Shown here piece after piece: positions 18,708 to 28,131 of a stretch of 64,000 nucleotides of DNA. How positions within the stretch are numbered: the stretch's first letter is position 1; each line of letters begins with the position of its first letter. The notes under the pieces are model-generated. The model had not been told where the DNA came from. It searched no databases and saw only the letters and a program-made list of their open reading frames with translations. The stretch is taken from assembly GCF_035181385.1 (NCBI RefSeq), contig NZ_JAXCJK010000003.1:217182-281181 (forward strand), in the 5' to 3' direction. A program made the position numbers and the translations under genes. This DNA is from Moraxella sp035181385 (GTDB lineage: Bacteria > Pseudomonadota > Gammaproteobacteria > Pseudomonadales > Moraxellaceae).

Positions 18708-20417
18708 TTACATATCATGCCAATCTTTGCTTTGATGTTTTAGTTTGTCTACGGCAAGTTTGGTACTTAAAAATACTTGTCCTGAAAGCTTATTAAGCAG
18801 TTTGCTGTCTTTTAAAATATCCATGACACCCCCCTTAATCTCTGCAAAATGCAGGCGTTTGCCCTGACTTTTTATTTCTTGATTAAAATCAATCAACATT
18901 TCTTGGGCGGTTAAATCCAGATGATTGACGGCGGTCATAATAATAATGATGTCGTGTGCTTTTGGGTGGTCATAATAACGGCGCCTTAAGGTGTTGTGAA
19001 TGGTGGTGGCATTGCCAAAATACAAACTTTCATCAATTCTTAGCAAGAGTAAGTTGTCAAAAGTAGTTGTTTTGTGGCGTGTGATGTCGCGAAAATGTCC
19101 GCTATCACCAATCTGTCCGATGGTGGCGATATTCACTCGATGTGAACGATAAATCATCAGTGCAAAGCTAGATAATATCCCTGCAATCAATCCAACATTT
19201 AGTCCAAATCCAATCGCTACAATAAAGCTGATTATCCAGCATAGTGCATCTGCTTTGTCGTGTTTTAGGGCGCTGTTTAGGGTGTCAAAGTCCACCATTG
19301 AAATTGCTGAAATGACGATGATGGCGGATAAAACCGCATATGGCAATCCTGTCAAAAACTGCCCAAAAAACAGCAAAATTAGCAAAATGCCTACAGCACA
19401 CATGACCGATGCCAAAGGTGTTTTTGCACCAAGTCCGATATTTAGGCTGGTGCGAGAAATGCCACCTGTCACTGCAAAACCACCTGACATACTGCTGGCG
19501 ATGTTGGCAAATCCTAAACCAAGCAACTCTTTATTATTATCAAATGACTCTTTATGAATGCGTGCATAATTACTTGCCACTGCTGAGCTTGAAATAAAAG
19601 CGATGAGTGCAATAAGTAATGCAGATGGCAACATAGCCAAGAGAGTGCTGATAGATAATGGTGGCAAACTAAGCGTTGGAAAGCCCGTTGGTAGCGGCTC
19701 AAGTAGGTGTATGCCAAGCTCTTGCCAATGTAGCTGGTTTGCCAAAATGATGGTGATGATGGTGATGATGATAACAAGCATACGCTTGGCAAAATCGGCA
19801 CTGGATTTGGGCAGCCACGACCAAAGCCCTGCGACATAGCGATTGGCGAATAAAATAGCAAAAGTTGCCACACCAAGCAGGGCAGTGCTTGGCTGAATGT
19901 AAAAGCTACCATGAGCCAGATTTTTGATGATGTCGGTTAGACTGCCACCAACGATGGGTGCACCTATTAGATTTTTGAACTGCGTGATGATGATTAGTGC
20001 GGCGGCTGCACTGACAAAGCCACTAGCGACGCCACGGCTGACAAATTGCATGATCCAACCAAGTCGCAATACGCTTGCTAGGCATAAAATCGCTCCCACC
20101 ATGAATGCTAATGTGATAGATAGCATGATGTACTGCATACTGCCTGTGGCATAATCAGATAAAGCACTGGCAGTCATTACGGCTGTTACTGCCACAGGAC
20201 CTAGGGCACTGACACTACTTGAACCTATGTAAGCATAAACCAAGGTTGGTACAATAGATGCGTACAGTCCCATGATGGGTGGCAACCCTGCCAATGCTGC
20301 GTAGCCTAGGCTTTGAGGAATGACAAGTATCGCCATCATGAAGCCTGCGGTCAATTCGCTAATGATGAGTTTGGGTTGTTGTTTTAAAGTAGTCAGCCAA
20401 TGGGGAAAAATAGACAT
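18708..20417 (-). CDS. SulP-family inorganic anion transporter
   Basis: A 569-residue inner-membrane transporter with about a dozen hydrophobic helices followed by a C-terminal cytoplasmic STAS domain (last ~120 residues, with the DLTAQEMLIDF segment). The PQSLGYAALAGLPPIMGLYAS stretch near the N terminus is the SulP signature. Members carry sulfate, bicarbonate or dicarboxylates; the substrate cannot be read from sequence. Confidence 0.9.
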   Translation of the reverse strand: MSIFPHWLTTLKQQPKLIISELTAGFMMAILVIPQSLGYAALAGLPPIMGLYASIVPTLVYAYIGSSSVSALGPVAVTAVMTASALSDYATGSMQYIMLSITLAFMVGAILCLASVLRLGWIMQFVSRGVASGFVSAAAALIIITQFKNLIGAPIVGGSLTDIIKNLAHGSFYIQPSTALLGVATFAILFANRYVAGLWSWLPKSSADFAKRMLVIIITIITIILANQLHWQELGIHLLEPLPTGFPTLSLPPLSISTLLAMLPSALLIALIAFISSSAVASNYARIHKESFDNNKELLGLGFANIASSMSGGFAVTGGISRTSLNIGLGAKTPLASVMCAVGILLILLFFGQFLTGLPYAVLSAIIVISAISMVDFDTLNSALKHDKADALCWIISFIVAIGFGLNVGLIAGILSSFALMIYRSHRVNIATIGQIGDSGHFRDITRHKTTTFDNLLLLRIDESLYFGNATTIHNTLRRRYYDHPKAHDIIIIMTAVNHLDLTAQEMLIDFNQEIKSQGKRLHFAEIKGGVMDILKDSKLLNKLSGQVFLSTKLAVDKLKHQSKDWHDM

Positions 20418-20594
20418 TATTATTCAACGCAAAAAAAAGGGGGTATAAAAAATGAGCCGTTAAATGAACCACTTAATTTAAAAGATTTTTGATACTGCTT
20501 AAAAAAGCGTGTTGTTTTTGCCATAAATTTTGATTTTTTGTGCAAAAGTACAATCTTTATACTCTGTGATACTTTATGGCCATTAACTTTTGTT

Positions 20595-20918
20595 TTATTT
20601 ATTTTGTCCAGCACAGTTGGGGCTGTCTGGGGCTTTTGCTTGTTTTGTCCATTCATCGGGCGTGTAGGCATGAATGGCGAATGCATGAATCGTACCACCA
20701 TTGATTTGCATGAGTGATTGTGTAAGAGCATAAATCATTTGATGGCGAGCAATCAGTCGTTTGTCTACAAAAGCATCGCTGACTATGACTAATTTAAAAT
20801 GGCTTTCTTTGCCATCAAAATATCCTGCGTGTTTATGGCTTTCGTTGTCAAGCATGACATAGGTTGGGCTAAGTTGTTGTATGGCATCTAAGATGGCGTT
20901 AGCAGTCGGTGTATTCAT
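20595..20918 (-). CDS. bolA: BolA family protein
   Basis: A 107-residue BolA/IbaG-type protein. The core DNESHKHAGYFDGKESHFKLVIVS and RHQMIYALTQSLM segments contain the invariant His used with monothiol glutaredoxins to bind a [2Fe-2S] cluster. It is divergent from the Cys-rich small gene at 21121. A TATAAT at 21039-21044 in the shared gap is the likely -10 element for the plus-strand gene. Confidence 0.9.
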   Translation of the reverse strand: MNTPTANAILDAIQQLSPTYVMLDNESHKHAGYFDGKESHFKLVIVSDAFVDKRLIARHQMIYALTQSLMQINGGTIHAFAIHAYTPDEWTKQAKAPDSPNCAGQNK

Positions 20919-21120
20919 TGATTTCCTTAAAGTTTATCAGTATTAATCGTTTTTATGATATTTTAAAAAACAGACTTTAACGATTTTGTGCTATGATTTG
21001 TATTAAAGAGTATGCGTGTATTTTTGTGATGATTTCATTATAATAAAAGTCAAAATAAATACAAGTATTTGCGACAAAAAGCATCAACTTTATTGATTAA
21101 CAAGACATCTGTGAGAAAAA

Positions 21121-21312
21121 ATGACCGATTTAACCAATATTCCTTTGCCACCAGAGCCACCAGAAGATTATGAATGTTGTAATAATGGTTGCGATGAACT
21201 GTGTGTATTTGAAATTTATCGCTTGCAAAAAGCAGATTATGATGCCAAATATAATCATGGGCATGATCATTTAAATAAAAGCATTCGTTCAAAAGAGGGT
21301 ACTGATGAGTGA
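21121..21312 (+). CDS. small Cys-rich oxidoreductase-like domain protein
   Basis: A 63-residue protein with LPPEPPEDYECCNNGCDELCVFEIY spread over residues 9-33; the PPEPP-CC-x3-C-x3-C-V pattern matches the oxidoreductase-like N-terminal domain (PF09791, also in mitochondrial OXLD1). Its stop overlaps the ATG of the flavoprotein gene by eight bases (ATGAGTGA), so the two are probably translated together. The four Cys suggest a metal or cluster site, but no activity is established. Confidence 0.75.
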   Translation: MTDLTNIPLPPEPPEDYECCNNGCDELCVFEIYRLQKADYDAKYNHGHDHLNKSIRSKEGTDE

Positions 21313-22546
21313 TGGTGTATTAAAACCGTCGGAGAATTTTGATGCCATCATCATCGGTGCTGGTGCTTCTGGGTTGTTTTGTGCATTTCATGTTGCTCTT
21401 TATGGCAAGCGTGTCTTGGTGCTTGACCATGCCAATAAAGCAGGCAAAAAAATTCTCATGTCTGGTGGCGGTCGCTGCAATTTTGTTAATATGTCGGTTA
21501 CACCTAATGCGTTCATCGGTCAAAATTGCCATTTTGTAAAATCTGCTTTGAGCCGCTATACAAGTGATGATTTTATCAAACTTGTACAAAAACATGGCAT
21601 CGCTTATCATGAAAAATCACACGGAGAGCTGTTTTGTGATGATTCATCTAAAGACATTTTAAATATGCTCATCAGCGAGTGTGATATGGCAGGTGTGGAT
21701 ATTCGTTTAAATACAAGTATTGATCAGATTGTCAAAAATCATACGGACGAATTTAAGCTGTCTATCTTGCCAAAAAATGGCAAGTCTTATGAATTATCTT
21801 GTCGTCATTTGATTATCGCTACAGGCGGATTGTCAATTCCGACACTTGGTTCTAGTGGCTTTGGTTATCAAACCGCAGTCCAGTTTGGACATAGCATTGT
21901 GCCCACTGAAGCGTCCTTGGTGCCATTTACTTTTACTGACCGAGTAGGCGAGCTGACTAAGTCGTTGGCGGGCATCAGTCTTGATGTGGTTGCTTTTAAT
22001 GATAAGGCAAGTTTTACCCTGCCCATGCTTTTTACTCATCGGGGTCTGTCTGGGCCTGCAATGCTTCAGCTGTCTAATTATTGGCAATTAGGAGAGATGA
22101 TTAGTATCAATCTATTGCCTGAGCATGATGTAGGACGGCTGCTGATTGATGCAAAAAGAACATACCCAAAACAGTATATTCGTACTATTTTGGCACCTTA
22201 TTTCCCCAAAAAATTATTGGCGGTTTTGCAGAGTGTTTTTTGGCAAAAATGGCAGGATATTGAGCTTGCCAATGTCAAAGATAAGGACTTGGTGAATATT
22301 GGTAAAAACATCAATGCTTGGCAAATTAAGCCGTCAGGCACGGAAGGCTATCGGGTGGCGGAGGTAACCCGAGGTGGTGTCAATACAGATGAGGTGAAAG
22401 GTAAAACGATGGAGAGCAAGCTGTGTTCACGATTGTACTTTATTGGTGAAGTGCTTGATGTGACAGGACATTTGGGCGGATTTAATTTCATGTGGGCTTG
22501 GGCGAGTGCTTATGTGTGTAGCGAGGCAGTGGGAGCAGATTGGTAA
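21305..22546 (+). CDS. BaiN/HI0933-type FAD-dependent oxidoreductase
   Basis: A 413-residue flavoprotein of the HI0933 family. The FAD-binding motif IIIGAGASGLFCAFHVA is at residues 15-31, followed by the family signature GKKILMSGGGRCNFVN, and the C-terminal GEVLDVTGHLGGFNFMWAW segment closes the FAD domain. HI0933 relatives are annotated as aminoacetone oxidase or 3-dehydro-bile acid reductases; the real substrate is unknown. Coupled to the preceding Cys-rich protein, which may be its electron or cluster partner (inference). Converges with aat. Confidence 0.87.
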   Translation: MSDGVLKPSENFDAIIIGAGASGLFCAFHVALYGKRVLVLDHANKAGKKILMSGGGRCNFVNMSVTPNAFIGQNCHFVKSALSRYTSDDFIKLVQKHGIAYHEKSHGELFCDDSSKDILNMLISECDMAGVDIRLNTSIDQIVKNHTDEFKLSILPKNGKSYELSCRHLIIATGGLSIPTLGSSGFGYQTAVQFGHSIVPTEASLVPFTFTDRVGELTKSLAGISLDVVAFNDKASFTLPMLFTHRGLSGPAMLQLSNYWQLGEMISINLLPEHDVGRLLIDAKRTYPKQYIRTILAPYFPKKLLAVLQSVFWQKWQDIELANVKDKDLVNIGKNINAWQIKPSGTEGYRVAEVTRGGVNTDEVKGKTMESKLCSRLYFIGEVLDVTGHLGGFNFMWAWASAYVCSEAVGADW

Positions 22547-22589
22547 GCACTTTGGTTGCCAGACTCGCTGGGCAAAATATTTTTTCCTA

Positions 22590-23339
22590 TCATTGATCAG
22601 TAAAAGCCACCAATTCTTTAACAGGCATTCTGCCATTTAATTGTGGTGTGATGGTATGGTTTAGTATGCTGATTTGAGCAAGAAAGTCTGCCCTTGGGAT
22701 TAAAGTTGCTCCAAGACTCATTAGGTGTGAGTTTTCTAATTGGCAATCAATCAGTTGTATATTTTTGTGTTTTGCAATCACATTCATTGCCCAAAATGCC
22801 ATTTTTGATGCGTCTGTACGAGTGTGAAACATACTCTCACCACAAAATACTGCACCAAGTTGTAAACCGTACAGCCCTCCAATCAGCTCGCTGATTTGTG
22901 GTTCGCCTTCCCAAATCTCAATGCTAATCGCCACGCCTATTTCATGCAGGCGTGTGTAAGCATCTATCATTTGAGTGGTTATCCAAGTATCATCAGCATA
23001 AAGGCGAGGTTTGGCACAGGCGTGAATAACACGCTTAAAAGCGGTATTTGTGCTGATTTGCCAAGTGGATTTTTTGGCAGTGCGGACAAGGCTGTTAGAC
23101 GGTTGAAAATCGTGGGGGCGTAGCACACAGCGAACAGGTGGACACCACCAACAAATTGGGTCGCCATCATTAGACCAAGGAAAGACCCCCACACGATAGG
23201 CATTTAATAGCGTGGCGATGGATAAGTCAGCTCCTGCACCAATAAAGCCGTCTTCGTCTGCCACATCAATGATGTTAGAGAAATTAAACACAGAGCGGTC
23301 AGCAATGGCGTGTAGGTCGGCAAGACTAAGAATTTGCAT
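22590..23339 (-). CDS. aat: leucyl/phenylalanyl-tRNA--protein transferase
   Basis: N-end rule enzyme of 249 residues that transfers Leu or Phe from tRNA to proteins with N-terminal Arg or Lys. The conserved segment YRVGVFPWSNDGDPICWWCPP and the GGLYGLQLGAVFCGESMFHT motif are clear. Length is normal (E. coli 234). It stands alone and converges with the flavoprotein gene. Confidence 0.95.
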   Translation of the reverse strand: MQILSLADLHAIADRSVFNFSNIIDVADEDGFIGAGADLSIATLLNAYRVGVFPWSNDGDPICWWCPPVRCVLRPHDFQPSNSLVRTAKKSTWQISTNTAFKRVIHACAKPRLYADDTWITTQMIDAYTRLHEIGVAISIEIWEGEPQISELIGGLYGLQLGAVFCGESMFHTRTDASKMAFWAMNVIAKHKNIQLIDCQLENSHLMSLGATLIPRADFLAQISILNHTITPQLNGRMPVKELVAFTDQ

Positions 23340-23476
23340 GATGTTAATGGCGTATTGTTGCTAAGTACTACATGGATATTGTTTATAACCAATGACAGCA
23401 AAAGTTTATCAAAACAACAGATGATATCGACAAAATCAAAATATTGAATGATTGCGGTAATGACCAATGAGCCAAG

Positions 23477-23510
23477 TCAAAAAGGACGAAAAATTCATCG
23501 CCCTTTGATT
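23477..23510 (-). terminator. intrinsic terminator after trxB
   Basis: On the minus strand CAAAGGGCG pairs with CGTCCTTT, followed by a T run; it sits just downstream of the trxB stop. Confidence 0.7.
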
Positions 23511-23520
23511 GGTTTAAAAA

Positions 23521-24459
23521 TTACAAACCGTCTAAATACTTTTCAGCGTCTAGTGCTGCCATACAGCCCGTTCCTGCCGATGTGATGGCTTGGCGATAGA
23601 TGTGGTCGGCGACATCGCCTGCGGCAAACACGCCTTGTACGCTGGTGGCGGTGGCATTGCCATTTAATCCGCTATTGACTGTGATATAGCCATCTTTCAT
23701 GTTGATTTTACCATCAAACATGGCAGTGTTTGGTGTATGTCCAATGGCAACAAACATTCCTGTTACATCAAGTGTTTTGCTTGTGCCGTCTGTGTTTTCA
23801 ATGACCACCCCAGTAACGCCCATCTCATCACCCACAACTTCTTTGATGGTGCTGTTCCATTCAATAGAAATATTGCCATTGTTGACTTTCTCAAACAATT
23901 GTTCTTGCATGATTTTTTCAGCACGCAGGGCATCACGGCGATGCACCAGCGTTACATGGTTTGCAATATTTGATAGGTACAAGGCCTCTTCAACAGCAGT
24001 ATTACCACCACCAATAACCGCAACTTTTTGATTTTTATAAAAAAATCCATCACAAGTTGCACAAGCTGACACACCACGACCCATGAATCTAGATTCGCTT
24101 TCAAGCCCTAGATATTGAGCGGTTGCCCCTGTGGCGATGATGAGTGCATCACAAGTGTAACTTTGTTTATCACCCATGAGTGTGAATGGGCGATTTTGTA
24201 AATCCACATCTTGAATGTGGTCATAAATAAGCTGTGTGCCAAATCGTTCGGCGTGCTCTTTCATTTCTTCAACAAGTGCTGTGCCCGTTAGGCCGTGGCG
24301 ACCACCTGGCCAATTGTCAATCTCAGTGGTGGTGGTCAACTGCCCACCCACAGTCAAGCCTGTGATGATGACAGGGTTTAGGTTGGCACGAGCAGCATAA
24401 ATGGCGGCTGAATAGCCAGCAGGTCCAGAACCCAAAATGATCAGTTTGTGATGTGTCAT
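23521..24459 (-). CDS. trxB: thioredoxin reductase
   Basis: NADPH-dependent FAD enzyme of 312 residues that reduces thioredoxin. The FAD motif LGSGPAGYSAAIYAAR, the redox-active CATC in SACATCDGFFY and the NADPH motif GGGNTAVEEALYL are present. The start is placed at MTHHKLIILGSGPAG; the open frame adds four residues upstream without a better ribosome site. Divergent from ftsK across a 240-base AT-rich gap. Confidence 0.97.
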   Translation of the reverse strand: MTHHKLIILGSGPAGYSAAIYAARANLNPVIITGLTVGGQLTTTTEIDNWPGGRHGLTGTALVEEMKEHAERFGTQLIYDHIQDVDLQNRPFTLMGDKQSYTCDALIIATGATAQYLGLESESRFMGRGVSACATCDGFFYKNQKVAVIGGGNTAVEEALYLSNIANHVTLVHRRDALRAEKIMQEQLFEKVNNGNISIEWNSTIKEVVGDEMGVTGVVIENTDGTSKTLDVTGMFVAIGHTPNTAMFDGKINMKDGYITVNSGLNGNATATSVQGVFAAGDVADHIYRQAITSAGTGCMAALDAEKYLDGL

Positions 24460-24700
24460 GAAAAATCCCAATGATTAAATCTAATATCTATATAAATTTT
24501 TCTAGTATATGGGAAAATTAGTAAAGATTGCAAGACAAATCTGGCAAATCGTCATGATTGACAAAAGTAAATTTAGAGAATAGTATCCAGCCTATTAAAA
24601 ATTTTTTGCAAAATCATGATAAAACTTTTGGTATATCAAAGCGTTATCCTATATAATGTAGAGTTTGAATTTTTGACCGCCTACCATAAAGCATCATACC

Positions 24701-27442
24701 ATGAATAAACTACTACAATACGATTTTGTCAATCAAATGCTCGGTCAGCTGCCTACTATTAAACGCTTGTTTTTTAGTGTGGTTGCTGTAGCATTATTTG
24801 CATTTTTGTTCGTCTCTTTGTTTTCTTATGACCCTACCGACCCTGCTTGGTCTTATGTGGGTGCTCATCAAGACATTACCAATATTGGCGGTCGTTTGGG
24901 GGCATGGACAGCAGATATTTTGCTTGTGTTTTTTGGATTTGGTGCGTGGTTTATCTTGCTGGTGATTGTGTATGAGTTGGTGCATTTGTGGTGGGAGCGT
25001 ACTTCTGTTTTTTGGCTATTACGATTCTTTGCTTATGTGTTCTTATTGGCGTGCGTAAGTGCACTTTGTGCACAAATTGGTACATGGTGGGGGAATAAAT
25101 CAACCATCTTTGGTGGCGTGCTTGGGCATGAGCTGATGGCATCATTGGTGGGGGTGTTAGGCGTGATGGCTACAATCGGATTTTTGGGTGTTGTTGGGCT
25201 GGTTGTGGCGGTTTTGACTTTTGACATTCCTTGGCTGGCATTTTGGCAAAAGCGTTACCGCAAGGCGGGGGTTGATGAAGTTGATACAAAAGATATGATG
25301 AGTGATGAAAGTAGTTATCATGATAAATTCATCATCAGTCAAAACAGCCCAATAGTTCCTAATTATCAGCCACACAATCACGAAGGCACGCTGGAGAGCT
25401 TTTTGGTAAATTCTGGTTTGCGTGAGGAGTTGATCGCCAAAAAACAGGCGGAATTGGACAGTAAGCTTGCAGAAGATCATACAGGTAGCATGCCAATCTA
25501 TGAGACGCATACTCAGCCCAACTATGAGAATTTGCCCAATGATGTCGTAGGCGAAATGAGCGTTGTGGATGCTAATGCACCCCATCAGGCTGATGAACCG
25601 ACCGCTTTTGATGATTTTATTGAGCAATCAGTGGTGTTGTCGGATATCAATGACAGCGATGTTTCTCATGAGGTGGGTTTTGATGAGGTGATTTTGCCTG
25701 ATTTGCAAGAAACAAACTTGCAAGAAATGAGCTTGCCAAAAACAAAAGTGGATTTAAAGGGGTTGGATTTGGGTGATCTGGCGGTCAATAACGATGTTGG
25801 ATCGTTTGAGTTGCCTAATGCCCCTCAGTTTGATGCCTTTCAGCCTGATGACTTTCAAATGGCGGAGTCAACAAAAGTAGAGCAAGCACCTGTGCATAAT
25901 ATCATGCCAAAATCCATGCCAAGCGGTGTTGAGAGACCAAAATCACACGCCATGAGTACATTGGAATATCGCATGAGTCTAAGTCCTGTGCCTACGCTTG
26001 ATATCTTAGACCCAAAACCTAAAAAGTTCATCACTTATACCCCAAGCCAACTCCAAGAACTCTCAGAATTGCTTGAAATCAAATTACAAGAATTTAACAT
26101 CAAAGCCAGTGTGATTTCGGCGATGGTGGGGCCTGTGGTTACTCGCTTTGAAGTGGACTTGGCGGCAGGCATCAAGGCGAGTCGGGTCAGCAAGATTTCT
26201 CAGGATTTGGCACGCTCCATGCGTATGACTTCTTTGCGGGTGATTCCTGTGATTGCAGGCAAATCCTATATTGGCATTGAGGTGCCAAACCGTAATCGCC
26301 AAGAGGTTGGTCTGATTGAGCTTTTGGATACTGATGACTATAAAAACCCAAATGCTGGCATCAGCATTGCTATTGGGGCAGATATTAATGGCAAACCTGT
26401 GATTGCTGACCTTGCCAAAGCACCACATATGCTGGTGGCAGGTACGACAGGTTCGGGCAAATCGGTACTGGTGAATTCGTTTTTGATGTCTATGCTGTTA
26501 AAATATACGCCAGACGAGCTCAAACTGATGCTGATTGATCCAAAACAGCTTGAACTGGCCAATTATGTCGACATTCCGCATCTGCTGACCCCTGTCATCA
26601 CTGATATGGCGGAAGCGACCGCTGCACTTAATTGGTGCGTTACCGAGATGGAACGCCGTTATCTTCTCATGAGCAAGCTGCGTGTACGCAATTTGGCCGC
26701 TTTTAACCAGAAGATTGCCGAGGCAAATGAAGCTGGTGAGCCAATTTTAGATCCATTGTGGCATGCTTCTGATCATGTGAGTGATGGTGCGCCTAAGCTA
26801 AAACCATTATCAAAAATTGTCGTTGTGGCAGATGAATTTGCCGACATGATCATGCAACTTGGCAAAACTGCCGAGGAGCCGATTGTCCGACTTGCCCAAA
26901 AATCTCGTGCGGCAGGCATTCATCTAATCTTGGCAACCCAAAGACCTGTGGCAAATGTGGTTACTGGTCTTATCAAGTCCAACATTCCTTCTCGTGTTGC
27001 TTTGCGTGTGAACTCTGCAACCGACAGTCGCATCATCATCGAAGAATCTGGGGCGGAGAATATGCTTGGGCATGGTGATATGATGTTTTTGGCACCAGGG
27101 GCGATTGAGACTGAGCGTGTGCATGGGGCGTATGTTAAAGATGATGAGGTAAATCGTGTAACGGATGCTTGGCGTGAAAGGGGCGTGCCTGATTATATCG
27201 ATTTAAGCGAAAGCTATACCTTTGAAGGAGAGGGCTCTGGCGATGGCGGTGCAGGCGGTGATGATGAGTATTTTGATTTGGCGGTATCGCACATTTTGGA
27301 GACTCGTAAGGTCTCTATTTCTGCCTTACAGCGTAAATTTAGTATTGGCTATAATCGTGCTGCACGCATTGTTGATGTGATGGAAGAGCGAGGGGTGGTC
27401 AGTGCAGCAGATCACAGTGGCAAGCGTCAGATTTTGATGTAG
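24701..27442 (+). CDS. ftsK: DNA translocase FtsK
   Basis: Septum-located DNA pump that clears the chromosome terminus and activates XerCD. About four N-terminal membrane helices (residues 20-180), a variable acidic linker (roughly 190-430), the RecA-like motor with Walker A AGTTGSGKS and Walker B IVVVADEFADMIM, and a C-terminal winged-helix gamma domain (SALQRKFSIGYNRAARIVD) are all present. At 913 residues the linker is shorter than in E. coli. The next gene follows six bases downstream. Confidence 0.97.
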   Translation: MNKLLQYDFVNQMLGQLPTIKRLFFSVVAVALFAFLFVSLFSYDPTDPAWSYVGAHQDITNIGGRLGAWTADILLVFFGFGAWFILLVIVYELVHLWWERTSVFWLLRFFAYVFLLACVSALCAQIGTWWGNKSTIFGGVLGHELMASLVGVLGVMATIGFLGVVGLVVAVLTFDIPWLAFWQKRYRKAGVDEVDTKDMMSDESSYHDKFIISQNSPIVPNYQPHNHEGTLESFLVNSGLREELIAKKQAELDSKLAEDHTGSMPIYETHTQPNYENLPNDVVGEMSVVDANAPHQADEPTAFDDFIEQSVVLSDINDSDVSHEVGFDEVILPDLQETNLQEMSLPKTKVDLKGLDLGDLAVNNDVGSFELPNAPQFDAFQPDDFQMAESTKVEQAPVHNIMPKSMPSGVERPKSHAMSTLEYRMSLSPVPTLDILDPKPKKFITYTPSQLQELSELLEIKLQEFNIKASVISAMVGPVVTRFEVDLAAGIKASRVSKISQDLARSMRMTSLRVIPVIAGKSYIGIEVPNRNRQEVGLIELLDTDDYKNPNAGISIAIGADINGKPVIADLAKAPHMLVAGTTGSGKSVLVNSFLMSMLLKYTPDELKLMLIDPKQLELANYVDIPHLLTPVITDMAEATAALNWCVTEMERRYLLMSKLRVRNLAAFNQKIAEANEAGEPILDPLWHASDHVSDGAPKLKPLSKIVVVADEFADMIMQLGKTAEEPIVRLAQKSRAAGIHLILATQRPVANVVTGLIKSNIPSRVALRVNSATDSRIIIEESGAENMLGHGDMMFLAPGAIETERVHGAYVKDDEVNRVTDAWRERGVPDYIDLSESYTFEGEGSGDGGAGGDDEYFDLAVSHILETRKVSISALQRKFSIGYNRAARIVDVMEERGVVSAADHSGKRQILM

Positions 27443-27448
27443 GTTGAT

Positions 27449-27979
27449 ATGGATTTACATGGTTATTTGCCCATCATTGTGGCATTGGGCATTTTGGGTT
27501 TTTTATTGGGTAATATTTTTGCCCTAAAACCCAAAGCTCATGAGGTGAGGACGGCAGATTTTCGCCTGTTGGCTCGTCAGTTTGGCATTAATCCTAAGCT
27601 TATCACTCGCCCAAACTGGCTACCTGCCAAGCCTCAAAAACAAAATCATCATACCGCTAAGACTGATTTTGTGGCAATGTACGCCATGGTGCGTGATGAT
27701 TGGCGATTGCCGATGGTGCGTTTTGTTCGTGTTGATGGTGTGTGGCAGGGGGCTGATGATGAACTTGCCACATTGATTGAGAATATGCCAAAGACCATCA
27801 CAGATCATGCGGTGGGATTGCAATTTAAAGCCAACAGCGTAGCATTGTATTGGGCAGATGCTCATTATCAGTCATCACAAGGTATGCATCAATTAGATAT
27901 AAATACTGCCAAAATGGATTTGCAAAAGCTGTGTCAAGCACTCAACATATTGGGTGATTTTGTCAATGCACGCAAATGA
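27449..27979 (+). CDS. membrane-anchored protein of unknown function behind ftsK
   Basis: A 176-residue protein with one N-terminal hydrophobic helix (LPIIVALGILGFLLGNIFAL) that would anchor a basic, soluble C-terminal part in the cytoplasm or periplasm. I recognise no family. Its start is six bases after the ftsK stop with a GGTTG ribosome site between, so it is almost certainly cotranscribed with ftsK. A division-related role is a guess from position only. Confidence 0.75.
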   Translation: MDLHGYLPIIVALGILGFLLGNIFALKPKAHEVRTADFRLLARQFGINPKLITRPNWLPAKPQKQNHHTAKTDFVAMYAMVRDDWRLPMVRFVRVDGVWQGADDELATLIENMPKTITDHAVGLQFKANSVALYWADAHYQSSQGMHQLDINTAKMDLQKLCQALNILGDFVNARK

Positions 27980-28080
27980 TGCGGTTGGCTGTTAATAATT
28001 ATCATCAATCATGATTGCCATCTTGTCATGATGGGCGATTGTGTGCTATTTTATAAAATAGTATTTTGACTGGTCAATTT

Positions 28081-28098
28081 TGTCCATTTTAGTGGACA
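28081..28098. promoter_or_regulatory. short dyad upstream of topA
   Basis: TGTCCA and TGGACA form a 6-bp inverted repeat with a 6-base spacer, 34 bases before the topA start. It could be an operator or an RNA hairpin; nothing identifies a regulator. Confidence 0.35.
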
Positions 28099-28131
28099 AT
28101 CCAATAAAAACCAATATAAAAAGGTAACTTC

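Noticed and set aside
20420..20731. Minus-strand open frame overlapping bolA
   Set aside because: It is out of frame with bolA, which has clear BolA motifs; the overlap is a shadow.
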